Shown: positions 23,030-36,700 of the stretch, one piece after another
Numbering within the stretch: the first letter of the stretch is position 1
How the letters are laid out: every line of letters starts with the position of its first letter
DNA from: Anaerolineales bacterium
GTDB taxonomy: Bacteria; Chloroflexota; Anaerolineae; 4572-78; J111
Assembly: GCA_015075405.1 (NCBI GenBank)
Contig: JABTUK010000002.1
Span: 62,001-126,000 of the forward strand
Reading direction: 5' to 3'
DNA: 64,000 nucleotides
The notes under the pieces: model-generated
Database searches by the model: none
The model's input: only the letters and a program-made list of their open reading frames with translations
Told to the model about the DNA's origin: nothing
Position numbers and translations under genes: made by a program

Positions 23030-24724
23030 ATGTCTCTGACTCACTTTGGTAAACGTACCCCGGCTTTATTAACAGTTCTGGTTGTTGCCGTGTTGGCCGT
23101 AGCCGGTTTACTGGGGTTAATGAGCCAACTGGCCGTTTCTGCTCCCCCTACCCCCACAGCCACGCCGCTTCCTTCCGAAAATGAGGAGCCTGTCTCCACA
23201 ACTCCAGCCGGAGCAAGCCTGACCGAAGCCGTTGCCACCATCAATGATGAGGTTATTACTCCAGAAGACTGGCAGCAAGCTACTCGCCTTGATGCGGTGA
23301 TGAGCCAACTGGCGGCGCAGCCTATCCCCACCGCCGAAGAAACGCTCGACCGGCTGATTAACGAAATTATTGTTCTTCAAGCCGTATCCCCCCTATTGCC
23401 GCCCCAACCGGCCTCCGCTGAAGCAGTTGAGGCCAGAATTCAAACTCTGGAAACTAACTGGCAAGTCACCGATGAAGTAGTCGTCACAGCCCTGGCTGAA
23501 GCCGGTCTGGAACGAGCACACTTAACCAACCGAGTAGGCCGGCTGCTTCAAGTTGAAGCAGCTTTAAGCCAACTCGAAACGCAAGAAGATGACCTCACTG
23601 CCTGGCTTGTCGCTGCCCGCGCTTCCGCTGAAATTGGGCTGTACCGTTCTCTGGTGGACGAGGAGCTTGGAACGCAAGAAGTGGAAGAGGCGGCAGAAGC
23701 TGCAAACTCATCTCCTCTGCCCCCCACCCCCGCTCCCCAGCCGATCTTCGCTCCGCCCCCCGAAATGGCCGTCTCGCCTTACCCCCAAAACGCCGCGCCC
23801 GATTTCACTCTCAGCCAACTCGAAGGCGGCTCACTAACCTTAAGCAACCTGCGCGGCAAGCCCACGCTCATTAACTTTTGGGCTACCTGGTGCCCCCCCT
23901 GCCGCCGCGAGCTGCCGGCTCTGCAAGCCGCCTACACCACTTATCAAGATGACATCGGCTTTGTCGCCGTTAACGTCAAAGAAGACCCCGCCACCGTCAC
24001 CGCCTTAGTTCAAGAACTGGGGCTGACTTTCCCTATTGCGCTCGACTCCGACGGGCAGGTGAGCAATATCGCCTATGAAGTGCGCGGCCTACCCACCAGT
24101 GTATTTGTTGACGCCAATGGCGTCGTCGTCGCCCGGCACATTGGACCCCTGGACGAAGCAGCAATCGAGGGATATCTCAAGCCTCTATTAGAGATAGAGG
24201 CAGAGGAGCAGGGGAGCGGAGGCGCAGAGGTGGAGAAAGATGAAGAGTCTCCCCTGCGCCCCAGCCCCCTTGCCCCCCTGCGGCCTTCCGCCCCTGACTT
24301 TACCCTCACCGCCGCTACCGGCGATACCATTTCCCTCCAGGATTTTCGCGGCAAAAGCAATGTGGCCCTGGTTTTCTATCGCGGCCATACCTGAGGCGTT
24401 TGCATGAGCCAACTGGGCCAGTTGGAAGCAGACCTGGCGCAATTTCGCCAGAAAGATACCGAAGTTATTGCCATCGCCGCGCAAGACCAGGCGGGCGCGC
24501 AAGCCTCGGCCAGTACCGCCCAGGCATCCTATCCCGTTCTGGCCGACCCGGATCATCAAGTCGCGGATGCTTATGGAGTCTATAATCTGTTGGGTGATGG
24601 TGTAGCCACGCCCGCAGTATTTGTTATTAACAAATCCGGTCAAATCGCCTGGTCATACATCGGGCAAAATATTAGCGACCGGCCCAATAATCAAACCATT
24701 TTAGAAAATCTACCGGCTGATTAG
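23030..24724 (+). CDS. Membrane-anchored dual thioredoxin-fold protein, probable selenoprotein (UGA at 24392)
   Basis: A frame of 564 residues if TGA 24392-24394 is read as selenocysteine (residue 455); read literally it stops at 454 aa. Residues 10-35: membrane anchor. 65-210: SurA_N-like helical segment (VATINDEVITPEDW...). 255-400: TlpA/ResA-type thioredoxin fold with W287-CPPC-291. 430-564: peroxiredoxin-like fold with FYRGHT-U-GVC-MSQL, where U455 and C458 form UxxC in the place where the family has CxxC. The frame stays open and domain-like for 110 codons after the UGA. Fifteen nt downstream, CCAACTG-GGC-CAGTTGG can form a stem whose loop starts with G, 21 nt after the UGA, which fits bacterial SECIS geometry. 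A likely extracytoplasmic redox protein serving the surface island. The alternative is a recent nonsense mutation. Confidence 0.7.
24188..24290. repeat. Word repeat inside the selenoprotein candidate
   Basis: GAGGCAGAGGAGCAGGGGAG words and, further on, CCCCTGCGCCCC words make an imperfect inverted repeat. It encodes the Glu/Gly- then Pro-rich linker between the two thioredoxin folds. Confidence 0.5.
24392..24425 (+). promoter_or_regulatory. Recoded UGA and SECIS-like hairpin
   Basis: UGA 24392-24394, then a perfect 7-bp stem CCAACTG (24409-24415) / CAGTTGG (24419-24425) with a GGC loop. Bacterial SECIS elements are short stems close downstream of UGA with a G at the first loop positions; this fits. 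No binding to SelB can be shown from sequence. Confidence 0.6.
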
Positions 24725-24742
24725 GTTACACTCAGTTGTAAC
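24723..24742. repeat. Small hairpin between the selenoprotein candidate and the giant gene
   Basis: AGGTTACA, CTCAGT, TGTAACCT, overlapping the stop codon of the redox gene. No T-tract, so it is unlikely to terminate transcription. Confidence 0.35.
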
Positions 24743-24797
24743 CTGCCTAAAACCCTGAACTCCGCCACCATCCATGTCCCTTTTAGGAGGAGAGGCC

Positions 24798-27700
24798 ATG
24801 TCACACGCCTTCCGGCAAAAATTAAGCAGTTACCTTAGCCTGTTTGCGCTGCTGGTAAACTTGCTGCCACCTGCCCCCCTAGCCCAAGCCTATGAAGCGG
24901 AACCTATTCCCGCCGAAGCGGCCCCCCACAGCCCAACGCCTGCCCTTATTTCTGAATCTAAATCGCTGACCCCGGTTAGCAGCCGCTCCGACGCCGTTTT
25001 GCCGCGCTGGTTCAAACCGCCCACCCGACCCGCCTTAGACTCCAACCAAACCGCTGGTTTAACCTTGGCCCAACCTCCTGCTTTGATCCAACTGGAAGCC
25101 AACCGCCAGAGGGCAGCAATCAGTAGTCAGAAGTCAGTAGTCAGTAGTCAGAAGTCAGAAATTGGTTCTCAGTTGTCTTCGGCTGTTTTACCTGGCTGGT
25201 TTCAACCTGATCCTTCGCCTGCTGCCCCGGTCTCCGGTCCCCAGCCTGCCCTGAGCTTGTCGAATGGGGCTCCGGTCATCTTGCCCGATTGGTTCAAAGT
25301 CCAAGAAGATTTCTCCCCTGCCCCTCTGCTCCCCCGCCCCCCTGCCGACAGCCAAAGCTTCGCTTTGGACTCCTCTGCGGAACCCGCCCCGGCGGCGGCC
25401 TTACCTCCCCTCCGCCCGATGGCCGCCCCAATTCCTCAGGTGCAGGTAACCGTGTCTGCGCCTGCCAGCGTCAGCGCCGGGAATTTTGCCGGGGATACCT
25501 ATACCATCACCGTCCGTAATGGCAGCGCCTCAACTACCGGCTTCAATTTCTTCATCACGGCCACTATTCCGGCTGCCGGCTTCATCTATGTGCCGGGCAG
25601 CGCTGTCTGGATCAGTTCGGCCAGCGGCGCCATCACTTACACCGACAGCTACACCGACCCTCTGGTTGTCTGGACGCCAAACATCACCCGCAATCTGCTC
25701 CCCGGCGAAGTCGTCACCCTGACCTTCCGCATGACCACCGACGGCAGCGCCATCTCCGGCCAGCGCCTCGACGCCAATGCTGTGTATGAAAACCCCGTTG
25801 GTTCGCCCGGAAGCAACAATGGCGGGGTCAATATCACCGTTGGACGGGGCAACCTGGTCATCAGCAAAAGCCCAACGGTGCAGGACGGCACGTTTGGCGA
25901 CGTTATCACCTGGACCATTGAGGCAGCTAATACCGGTCTCGGCAATGTCTACTCGGCTACGGTCAGTGATACTATCGGCATTGGTTACACCAACGTAGAT
26001 TTCAGCCAACTCAACGTGACCCCCTTTACCCTGACGGTTGGCGAGCGCCGCAGTTTTGTAGTCACCGCTACCATCAACTCCTGCAACAACCTGACCAATA
26101 CCGGGCAAACCTGGTGGAGCATCGGCAACAGCGAAGGGGATGGCTTAATTACCAATCCGGCCACCGACACCGCCGATATTGCCTATCTGCTGGAAGAACC
26201 CGCCATCAGCCTGGACGCCAATAGTCTGGCCTTTGCCTATTGCAATCCTACCCCTCAAACAGCCGTAGTGACTGTTACCAATTCGGGCGGCGCAGCTTTA
26301 AACTTTACTCTGGATAGCAATTTGGAAAGCCAACCTTTTACGGTTGGCCCGGCTCTGGGATGGACCTATGACCCGGTTACCGGCGTTTTTTCGCGCACTG
26401 CTACTGGCGGAGTCATTACTACCACGCCGGTGACACTTTCTTTTATGGTCACGCCTACTTTTGATGTGTGCAGCGCCCCCAGCAGCGGCAGCTTCAACTT
26501 CACGGCCAATTATCGCGATGCCTGCGGTCTCTCCTTCAATGGCCCCAGCGTTGGGGTCAATTACACCTACGGCGCGGGTGAGTTACCCACCTTTGACCTG
26601 GCCAAATCCAGTTCGGTTTCGGCCACCTTTGCCGGGCAAACATCTCAATTTTTTGTAGATTTTGATATCCAAAACGTTCAAAATATCAGCGGCAATATCA
26701 TCATCACCGATATTGTGCCCTCCGTTTTCACCACCACTGCGGTGACGCCCAGTGTGGGCTCCTTTGTCCAGGCTGGCAATGTCGTCACCTGGACCATCCC
26801 GGCTGCGGTCGGTCCCGGCGCGTTTACCGGCCGGCTCACCTTAACGGTGCAGGCGCTCGATGTGATTAGCGACTGTGGGACCAACTCGATTGCGACCAAC
26901 ACCGCTTCCGGCCAGGCGCCGGTGCGCTGCGCCAGTTGTTCCCCCTTGAGCGATACAGCCCAGGCTTCAGTTATTATCCAAAATTTTGCCGGCACAGCCT
27001 TTCCCAAAGAGTTCAGCACCGACGGCCAGGTGTGCGGCCTGATTACTATGACCAACCGCTATTCTATGCCGATTAATAGCTGGGCCGGGGTGGTCTTTAC
27101 AGAAACAATGGGCTTCAACGATGGTGTCCCCGGCGACGACGTGCCGCCCGGCACGCTCACCTATGTGCCCGGCAGTTTGGTGGTGATAATTGACGGCGTC
27201 AACCGCACCTCGGAAGTAACCATCACTCAAACTGCACCTCAACTGGTCTTGAATTTTGGCGGTGTAACAGTTCCCACTGGCACGCACAGCATCACTGTTG
27301 CCTACAGCCTCAGTATTTTGGACGGCGTATTGGCCGGCAATCCCCAGGTTTCTTTCTTCGATTGGTCTATCTTTAATGTGCCCGATGCCGGCGGCAGCGA
27401 CACATGTCAAAACGGCGGCGCCTTCTTCCAGGGTGCGCCGATAGATTTACAGCGGGCTGATTTGCAAATTGACATTTCACCCGACAGCTTTGATAGTTGC
27501 GCCACTGTTCCGGTCATCCTGACCGTTTCCGATCCTGACCTGGCAGCCAACTCGCTGGTAGCCAATAATATTGTCGTTACCTTTAATGTCGGTTCGCCCG
27601 ATTTTGGCACCATTTCCGGTTATACCTATGGCGGCGGCTTTGCCGGCAATCCGGTTACGGTAACGACCGGAACCAATATCATCACCTGGACCTTTCAAAA

Positions 27701-30700
27701 CCCGCTCACTCAAACCGGCACAACGACCGGCACAATTAGTTTTAGTATGACCCGTAGCTGCACCGCTCCAAACCTCAGAGCCGGAGTAAGCTTTACCGAC
27801 CGCTGCGGTATCGACTATGGCAACACCGACGCCAACCCCGGCACAACCACGCCGCCCAATGTGACCCTGTTTGTTACGCCTGACCAGTTTACCGTCAACG
27901 AAAACAGAGCCACCTGGCGCATTTATGCTACCAACAACGGTGCAGGTACTGCCGGGCGAACCCTTATCACCAACACCATTAGCGCCGGTTTACAATTTGT
28001 TACCTATACCACTAACCTGAGCGCCCAGGTTAACCTGCTCACCCCCGGCCCGTTCAACCCCGGCGACGATGTGGTCTGGGAAGTGCTCAACCTAGCCCCT
28101 AATCAGCAAGTTAGAATAGACGTGAGTTCCGTCAATGTAGTGGCCTGCGATCCTTTAAACGCCAGTGTCACCCTCAGCAGCGGCTGCCTGGGCGATGGCA
28201 GTTGTTCCTCCCCCCAATCTGACACCATCAATTTCCTGGTGCCGCCCTTTGCCGTGCGTACCTCTAACGCCCAAACCGCCGACCTGCCCTTCTGTGATAC
28301 CGGCGAGGTTATTCTGACCGTCAAAAACTCCTCGGCTTCGGCCCATATTTACCAACTGGTCGTCAGCCAGACAATCAGCTTCCTGGAGTATATCTCCGGC
28401 TCCACCCGCATGACCGTTACCGATAGAAGCGGCGCAGTCATTGCTGGCTTGGCCAATATTCCCTTTGAGCCGGTAACTTCGACGCTTGGGGCCGATACCA
28501 TCCTCACCTGGCAATTGACCAACCCCGGTATTACCCTCTCCCAAACCCAAATTTTAACCGACCGGGCGGCTGAAGACCTGATTACCATTCGCTTTTTGGT
28601 GCAGACCGATTGCAGCTTACCCGGTAACACGGTGGTGCGCTCTCAGGCTGCCGGGCTTCATTCCTGCGGCACCTTCTTTACCAGTGTTGAAAATGCGGTA
28701 ACCCTGCCCAAACAACAACCCGACATCACTTTGGCCAAACAGGGCCGTAACATAACCAAAGGCGACCCGGCCTTTGCTGACACTGTCTTTGGCGAGCCGG
28801 GCGATGTGGTGGTCTGGCGGATTACTGCGCGCAATGACACCGGCGCTTATTTTGCCCAAAATGTGCTGGTCACCGATAACCTGCCCGACAATATGGACCT
28901 CGTTACTCCTACTGCCAACAGCGCCAGCGGAGTCATTACGACCGCACCCGGCCTCGTCACGTGGGATCTGGGCGACCTACCCGCCGACGGCGTGGACCGC
29001 ACCCTCTTCATCACCACCACCATTGACCCCGAAGCGACAGCCTGCCAATCCACCTCCATCAACACCGCCACCCTGGTCTACGGCTGCGACAACGGCTGCA
29101 CCGCCCAACCGTTGACGGCGACAGCCAGCCTGCAAAGCCGGCCCAGCCTGACCGCCCAAACCCTCGATACCACCCCGCTCAACACCTGCGGCGGCCTGAT
29201 GACGATTGCCCTGACCAACGACGGCCCGCCGGCCTATGATGTCTTTGTCACCGATACCCTGCCCAGTGGCTTTGTTTACCAGGAATTTGTTTCGGCCAGT
29301 ACCACCCCCAATATCTCGCCGACAGCAGGCGTAACTACAGGCGTCTTTGCCTGGACAGGCGGCCTCACCCTGCCCACCGGCGTGACCACGCTGACCTTCC
29401 GGGTGGCCAACAGCAGCACCACCGGCGCGTGCGCCGTCCCGGTCAGCGGGCCAAACAATCTGACTATTTCGTATGACGACAACACCTCCTGTACCAATAC
29501 CGGCCCTTACACCACCACCAGCAATTCTTCTGTCACCGTGCAGAATCCCAACCTGGTTATAGATAAATCCCCGCTCAACCGTGTGGCCGATGTGGGCACG
29601 GTCGTCAGTTGGACCGTCGCCATTACCAACAGCGGCCCCGGCGCGGCCATCGGTGTACTCATTACCGACACCGTCGGCTCCGGCTTCACCGGCATCAGCG
29701 CCGGTAACGGCAGCGACGCCGACGAAACCAACACACCCACCGTCGCCGGGCAGGTGATTACCTGGAGTCCGGCCGTGACCATCGCCTCAGGCGATAGCTG
29801 GCGGGCCATTGTCACGGCTACGGTGGCCCCCGCCGGCAGCGGTGTGCCGACAAATAGTGTTCAGGCCAGCGGCAGTTGTGGGAGCGGCTGCGCTTACACC
29901 AGCGGTATCAGCGATACCGCCTTTGTCACCTTGCTGACCGAGTTTGATAAAGCGCCCACCGTCCAGACCGGCACCATCGGCAGCCTGGTGGTCTTCACCT
30001 TCTCCACCTCCCTGCCCGATATTGACGCCCTCTACCAGAATCTAACCCTGACCGACACCCTGCCCACCGGCCTGGGTTATGTCTCCTCCATTGTCACTTA
30101 TACCTTTGATGGCGACAACGCCGGCGGCACAACCCTCATCTCGACCACGCCCAGCCTCGCTCCCGGCTCGCTGGCTTCGGGCAATGTCGTTTGGAATTTG
30201 GGTAATCTGCCCGGTTCGGCCCTGATTAACGGGGTCATCACCGCCGTCATCCAAAGTGTTGCCACCAACACCAATGGGGTCAGCCGCACCAACAATTTGC
30301 AAATGACCTACGTTGACGAAGGTCAATCCTACCTTTTCACCGATACCGCCCAGGTGAATATTGTTGAACCAATTCTGCACCTGGGTAAATCTTATGTGAC
30401 TCCTGCCGGCTGCAATGCCACTCTTTTGATTGACAACTTTAATGGTGGGGTTGCCGGTTGGACTGATACCGGCGGCAGCACATGGACCTTAAATAATGGA
30501 ATGCGGGTAGCTCCCATTGGGGGCACAGGTCTAGGCCGGGTGAGCCGGACCGGCAGCACTGCCTGGACCGACTATAGCTACTCGGCTATGATTCGCTCGA
30601 CCAGCACAACCGGTCAAATCGGCCTCATTTTCCGGGCTTCCGGCGCAACAACTTTTTATCGGTTCCGCTGGGGAACCGAGACAACCAATAATCGCCGCCT

Positions 30701-33700
30701 GGAACGAGTGGTGAGTAACTCTATCCAGGACACTTTACAACAAGATACCCAACCTTATACTGTTGGTCAATGGTATCATGTCGAGATTCGCGCCGAAGGT
30801 AATCGCCTGCGCGTATGGGTGGATGGCGCGCTTGTTTTTGATGTGACCGATACCAGCCCTAACGCCCTCACCAGCGGCAATATTGGCTTGAATGCCCTCA
30901 ACCAAACCAATGCCTTCTTTGATGATGTCCTCGTCACCCGCCTGGGTCAACAAGGCTGCTTTGTTGGCGCCAATGATCTGGTCACTTATACCCTAACTAT
31001 TTCCAACCAAGGCCAACTCCCCGGTTACGATTTGGTCATCACCGACGCTATCCCCGCCGGCATGAGCCTGGTCACATACAGCCTGCAAAGCGATGACCCG
31101 GCCTCGGCTTTTACCACGACGCCCACCCCACCCGTACCCGGCGCAGCCAACTTGGTCTGGAACATTAACCAGTTGACCAATACCGCCCCCTTCAATCCGT
31201 TGGCGCACACGGCCCTGACCATCACCGTCGTTCTCAGCGTTTCTGACGGCATCACCGCTAACACCTTCCTATCCAACCAGGCGGCCTTAACCTACGACAA
31301 TTGGCCCGGCGACAGCAGCCCCACCGTCATCAGCCGCACCTACAGCGGCGGTTCTCACTCTGCCGCCGTACAGACTGTCAATGGCGGCATCACCAAAACG
31401 ACTGTCTTCAGCCCGCCGCCGACAGCCACCCTGGGCAGTTTGGTCACTTATACCCTGATTGTCCCGGCCTCGCCCATCACCGCCACACTCTACAATGTGG
31501 TCATTACCGACCAATTGAACACGCCTCGTTTCTTTATTGAAGCTGTAACCACCGGCGGCGGCACAGGCGGAGCGGCCAGCTTCGACCAGGCCACCGGCCT
31601 GATTACGGCCACTTTTGCCAGCGTTCCCCACGACACCCAGGCCCTGGTCACCGTCACCGCCCGTATCTCGCACGAGTTCCCCAGCCCGGCCACGGATATT
31701 CCCGCCGGCCCCGGCCCCGATGTTGTCACCAACAGCGCGGTCATGACCCATGCAACGGCAACGGTTATCACCACCAGCAACGTCGTCACCACTAATGTCG
31801 GCGAGCCGGTGATTGACATCGCCAAGCAGGGCGCTATCACCAGCGACCCGCAGGTGGCGATTTACACCATCACCGTTACCAACACCGGCAACAGCCCGGC
31901 CTACAGCCTGCTCATTACCGACAACCTGCCGGCGGGCATCACCCCGACGACCATTTCTAACGGCGGAGTCTATTCACCAGATAGCCAGACCATCGCCTGG
32001 ACGATTGGCTTTTTGGATGTGCCGCCGCCCCCGGCCAATACGTTGACCCTTACCTACACTGCCCGCCTCAGCCAGGCCATCTACAGCGGCAGCCGCTTCA
32101 CCAATACTGTCGGCATCACCACCACCTCGCTCACCGATACCATCCCCGGCGTGCGCCCCTACACCGATACCGCCGTATTTACCCTCACCTGGCCGTTGGG
32201 CCGCCTGGGTGATTATGTCTGGTACGACTTCGACAACGACGGCATTCAGAACAGCAACCCCAATGAGTTCCCCATCGGCGGAGTCATCCTTGAATTGTTC
32301 GACTCGGTCGGCGGTACGCTTATTGCCACCACCACCACCTCTATCACCGGCTTTTACATCTTTGAGAACCTGCCGCTGAATGTCACCTATACCGTGCGCA
32401 TTTCCGACGCCAGTTATGGGCCGGGCGGGCCGCTGCAACCCTACACCCAAACCCTGCTCACTGCCAGCGGCGCTACCACCGCCACTGACTCCAACGCCTC
32501 GATCACCGCCACTTTCGGCGGCCTGGGCTACGCCATCACCACTACCCTGACCCCGGTCTTCACCGAAGATTTGACCCTGGATTACGGCTTTGTCCGGCTG
32601 GTTGAAATCGGCAACTACGTTTGGTTTGATGTCAACAACGACGGTGTTCAAAATGATGGGCCAGGCAACGGCTTCGACGGCGTGACCGTCACCGTGACCT
32701 ATCCCGATGGCCGGATATTCACCACAACCACCACCTCCGGCGGCTTCTACACCTTCACCGTGCCGGTCAGCCAGCCCTACACCATCACCGTCACCGCCGA
32801 TAATTTCAACCCCGGCGGGCCGCTGGAAAGCTTCACCAATACCCTCATCAACGCCGGCGGCGACGACGCCCTCGACTCCGACGGCGTGCCCAGCGGCGGC
32901 GGCCTGGTCACTGTTACCCCGGCCATCACCCAGAACAATTACACCTTCGACTTCGGTTTGGTGGAGTTGGTCTCGCTGGGCAATCAGGTCTGGTTTGATG
33001 TGGACAACAACGGTATCCTGGATGCGGGCGAAGTGGGGGTGCCCGGCGTGGCCGTCGAACTGTATCAGGATACCAACGGCGACGGCCAGTATACCCCCGG
33101 CGTGGATGGCTTGATTTCGACCACCAACACCAGTTCCGGCGGCTTCTACACCTTCACCAACCTGCTGCCGTCTTTCTTCCCCACCCAAACCTATCTCGTG
33201 GTCATCACCTCGACCAATTTCACCGGCGCAGGCCCGCTGGTCAACTACCAGAATAGCGATGGCTCGGTGAACGGCAACAGCGACCTGAATGAGCGCGATC
33301 ATGGCCTCGTTACCGGCACGCTGGGCGCGGGCGGTTTTGTCGCCAGCACCCCCATCTCCCTGACCAACAACAGCGAGCCAATCAACGACGGCGACAGCGA
33401 CGCCAACTCCAACCTGACCATTGACTTTGGCTTCTATCGCCTCTCGCTGGGCGACCAGGTTTGGTCCGACGACAATAACAATGGCATTATTGACGGCGCT
33501 GAAGCGGGTGTGCCTTCAGTCACCGTTATCCTCTACGACGCCACCGGCACGACCGTCCTTAGCACCACCACCACCGACGCCAACGGCTTCTATACCTTCA
33601 CCAACCTGGTTTCGGCCACCTATGTTGTCGGTTTTGTCTTGCCCGGCGGTTACAGCAGCAGCACCGACATTGGCACCTCGGCCAACCCCAACAACAACGT

Positions 33701-36700
33701 CAACTCCGACGACAATGGGGTGGTCATCAGTGGTACGGTTGTCCGCAGCAACCCGGTTGCGCTGACTCCCGGCGACAATGGAGCGCAAAATCAAAATACT
33801 GTCACTACCGCTACCGGCTCCACCCACAATCCGACGGTTGACTTTGGCATCGTGCCCCTCGTTTCGCTGGGCAATCAGGTCTGGTTTGATGTGGACAACA
33901 ACGGTATCCTGGATGCGGGCGAAGTGGGGGTGCCCGGCGTGGCGGTCGAACTGTATCAGGATACCAACGGCGACGGCCAGTATACCCCCGGCGTGGATGG
34001 CTTGATTTCGACCACCAACACCAGTTCCGGCGGTTTCTACACCTTCACCAATTTGCTGCCAAGCACCACCCCGGCGGAGGCTTATCTGGTAGTGGTCACC
34101 ACCACCAATTTCAGTTCTGGCGGGCCGCTGTTTGAATATTATAACAGCGATGGCTCGGCGGACGGCAACAGCGATTTGAATGAGCGCGATCATGGCGTTG
34201 TCACCGGCACGCTCGGCGCGGGTGGTTTTGTCGCCAGCACGCCGGTTTCCCTGACGGTGGGAGGCGAGCCGGTTACGGATGGCGATACCAACGCCAGCAG
34301 CAACCTGACCATTGACTTCGGCTTCTATCGCCTCTCGCTGGGCGACCAGGTTTGGTTCGACAACAATAACAACGGTCTCCTGGATGGCAGCGAAACAGGC
34401 GCTCCGGGCATCACCGTCCGTCTCTACGACGCCACCGGCACAACGGTTCTCAGCAGCACCACCACCGACGCGAATGGATTCTATACCTTTACCAACCTCT
34501 TCTCCGGTACGTACATTGTGGAAATTGTGCCGCCGGCCACCTTCACCAGCAGCACCGACATCGCTTCTTCTATCAATCCCGATAACAACGTCAACAGCGA
34601 TGATAACGGCGTCAACCTGACCCCCACCGGCACAATTCGCAGCAACCCGGTCACGCTGATTCCGGGCAGCACTGGAGCGCAAAATGAGAATATTGTCAAC
34701 AATGCCGCCGGCTCCACCCACAACCCAACGGTTGACTTTGGTCTGGTGCAGATGGTTGCCATCGGCAACGTTGTCTGGATTGACGACGGGGTGGGCGGCG
34801 GTGTAGCCGACAACGGCATCCGCGATGGGGCCGAGGTTGGTGTTGATAACGTCGAAATTCATCTCTATCGCCAGGGCCAGACCCCCGGCGTGGATACGCC
34901 TGTCTTGACCACGACCACATCCGGTGGCGGGTTCTACCAGTTCGACAACCTCGCCCCCGGCCAATACTTCATCCACATCCCTGCCTCCGAGTTTGGCCCA
35001 GGCCAACCGCTGGTAGGCTATGTCTCCAGCAGCGGCGCAGGTACGGACGAAACCACCGACCAGACCGGCGACGAAAACGGCATTGACAGCTTCACTCCCG
35101 CTACCACCGGTATCAGCAGCCAGGTCTATGACCTGCAACCCAACAGCGAGCAGACCGGCGAAGGTCAGCCCAACTACACCGGCATCCTGGATGATGACAA
35201 CGTCAACTTCACCGCCGACTTCGGCTTTGTCCAGGCCGTCGCCATCGGCAATATCGTTTGGATTGACGACGGGGCGGGCGGCGGTACGGCCAACAACGGC
35301 ATCCGCGATGGGGCCGAGGCCGGCATCAACGGCGTCGAAGTCCACCTCTATCGCCAGGGGCAGACCCCTGGGGTGGATACCCCGGTTCTGACCACCACCA
35401 CCGCTGGCGGCGGTTTCTACCAGTTCGACAACCTCACCCCCGGTCAATACTTCATTCACATCCCCGCGTCCGAGTTTGGGGTCGGCCAACCGCTGGTAGG
35501 CTATGTTTCCAGCAGCGGCGCAGGCAGTGACGAAACCACTGACCAGACCGGCGACGAAAACGGCATTGACAGCTTCACCCCAGGGACGACTGGCATCAGC
35601 AGTCAAGTGTATGACCTGCAACCCGACAGCGAGCAGACCAGCGAAGGCCAGCCTAACTACACCGGCACGCTCGACGATGACAACGTCAACTTCACCGCCG
35701 ACTTCGGCTTTGTCCAGGCCGTTGCCATCGGCAACGTTGTCTGGATTGACGACGGGGTGGGCGGCGGCGCGGCCAACAACGGCATCCGCGATGGGGCCGA
35801 GGTTGGCGTCAACGGCGTCGAAGTCCACCTCTATCGTCAGGGCCAGACCCCCGGCGTGGATACACCGGTTCTGACCACGACCACTGCCGGTGGCGGCTTC
35901 TACCAGTTCGACAACCTCACCCCCGGCCAATATTTCATCCACATCCCCGCTTCCGAGTTTGGGGCAGGTCAGCCCCTCAGCGGCTACCTCTCCTCCACCG
36001 GGGCAGGCACAGACGAAACGACCGACCAGACCGGCGATGAGAACGGCATTGACAGCCTCGTTCCCGCCAGCACCGGCATCAGCAGTCAGGTGTACGACCT
36101 GCAACCCGACAGTGAGCAGACCGGCGAAGACCAGCCCAACTACACCGGCACACTCGATGATGACAACGTCAACTTCACCGCCGACTTCGGCTTTGTCTCC
36201 TCCGAACTCGTCGCCATCGGCAACATCGTCTGGATTGACGACGGGGCCGGCGGCGGCGCGGCCAACAACGGCATCCTCGATGGAGCCGAAGCGGGTGTTG
36301 ACGCCGTTGAAGTCCGTCTCTATCGCCAGGGCCAGACCCCCGGTGTGGATACCCCGGTCCTGACCACCACCACCGCTGGCGGCGGTTTCTATCAGTTCGA
36401 CAACCTCGCCCCCGGCCAATACTTCGTCCACATCCCCGCTTCCGAGTTTGGCCCAGGCCAACCGCTAGAAGATTTTGTGTCAAGCGTTGGCAGTGGAGCC
36501 GACGAGACGACCGATCAAACCGGCGACGAAAACGGCATTGACAGCCCCTCTCCCGTGACCACCGGCATCAGCAGCCAGGTGTACGACCTCCAGCCCAACA
36601 GCGAGCAGACCGGCGAAGGCCAGACCAACTATACCGGCATCCTCGACGATGACAACGTCAACTTCACCGCCGACTTCGGCTTTGTGGAGTTGGTCGCCAT

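Noticed and set aside
25530..26108. 192-codon minus-strand ORF in the giant gene
   Set aside because: Antisense to DUF11-coding sequence, no family, one of many mirror frames caused by codon bias.
31974..33302. A 442-codon minus-strand frame
   Set aside because: Same cause as above: antisense to well-supported DUF11/SdrD-B coding sequence, no ribosome-binding site or recognisable domain.
33516..36461. A 981-codon open frame on the minus strand inside the giant gene
   Set aside because: It runs antisense through the SdrD-B repeats, has repeat-derived, Gly/Val/Ala-heavy composition with no domain, and arises because the repeats have high GC at the codon positions that suppress stops. The plus-strand frame has signal peptide, domains and sorting signal.
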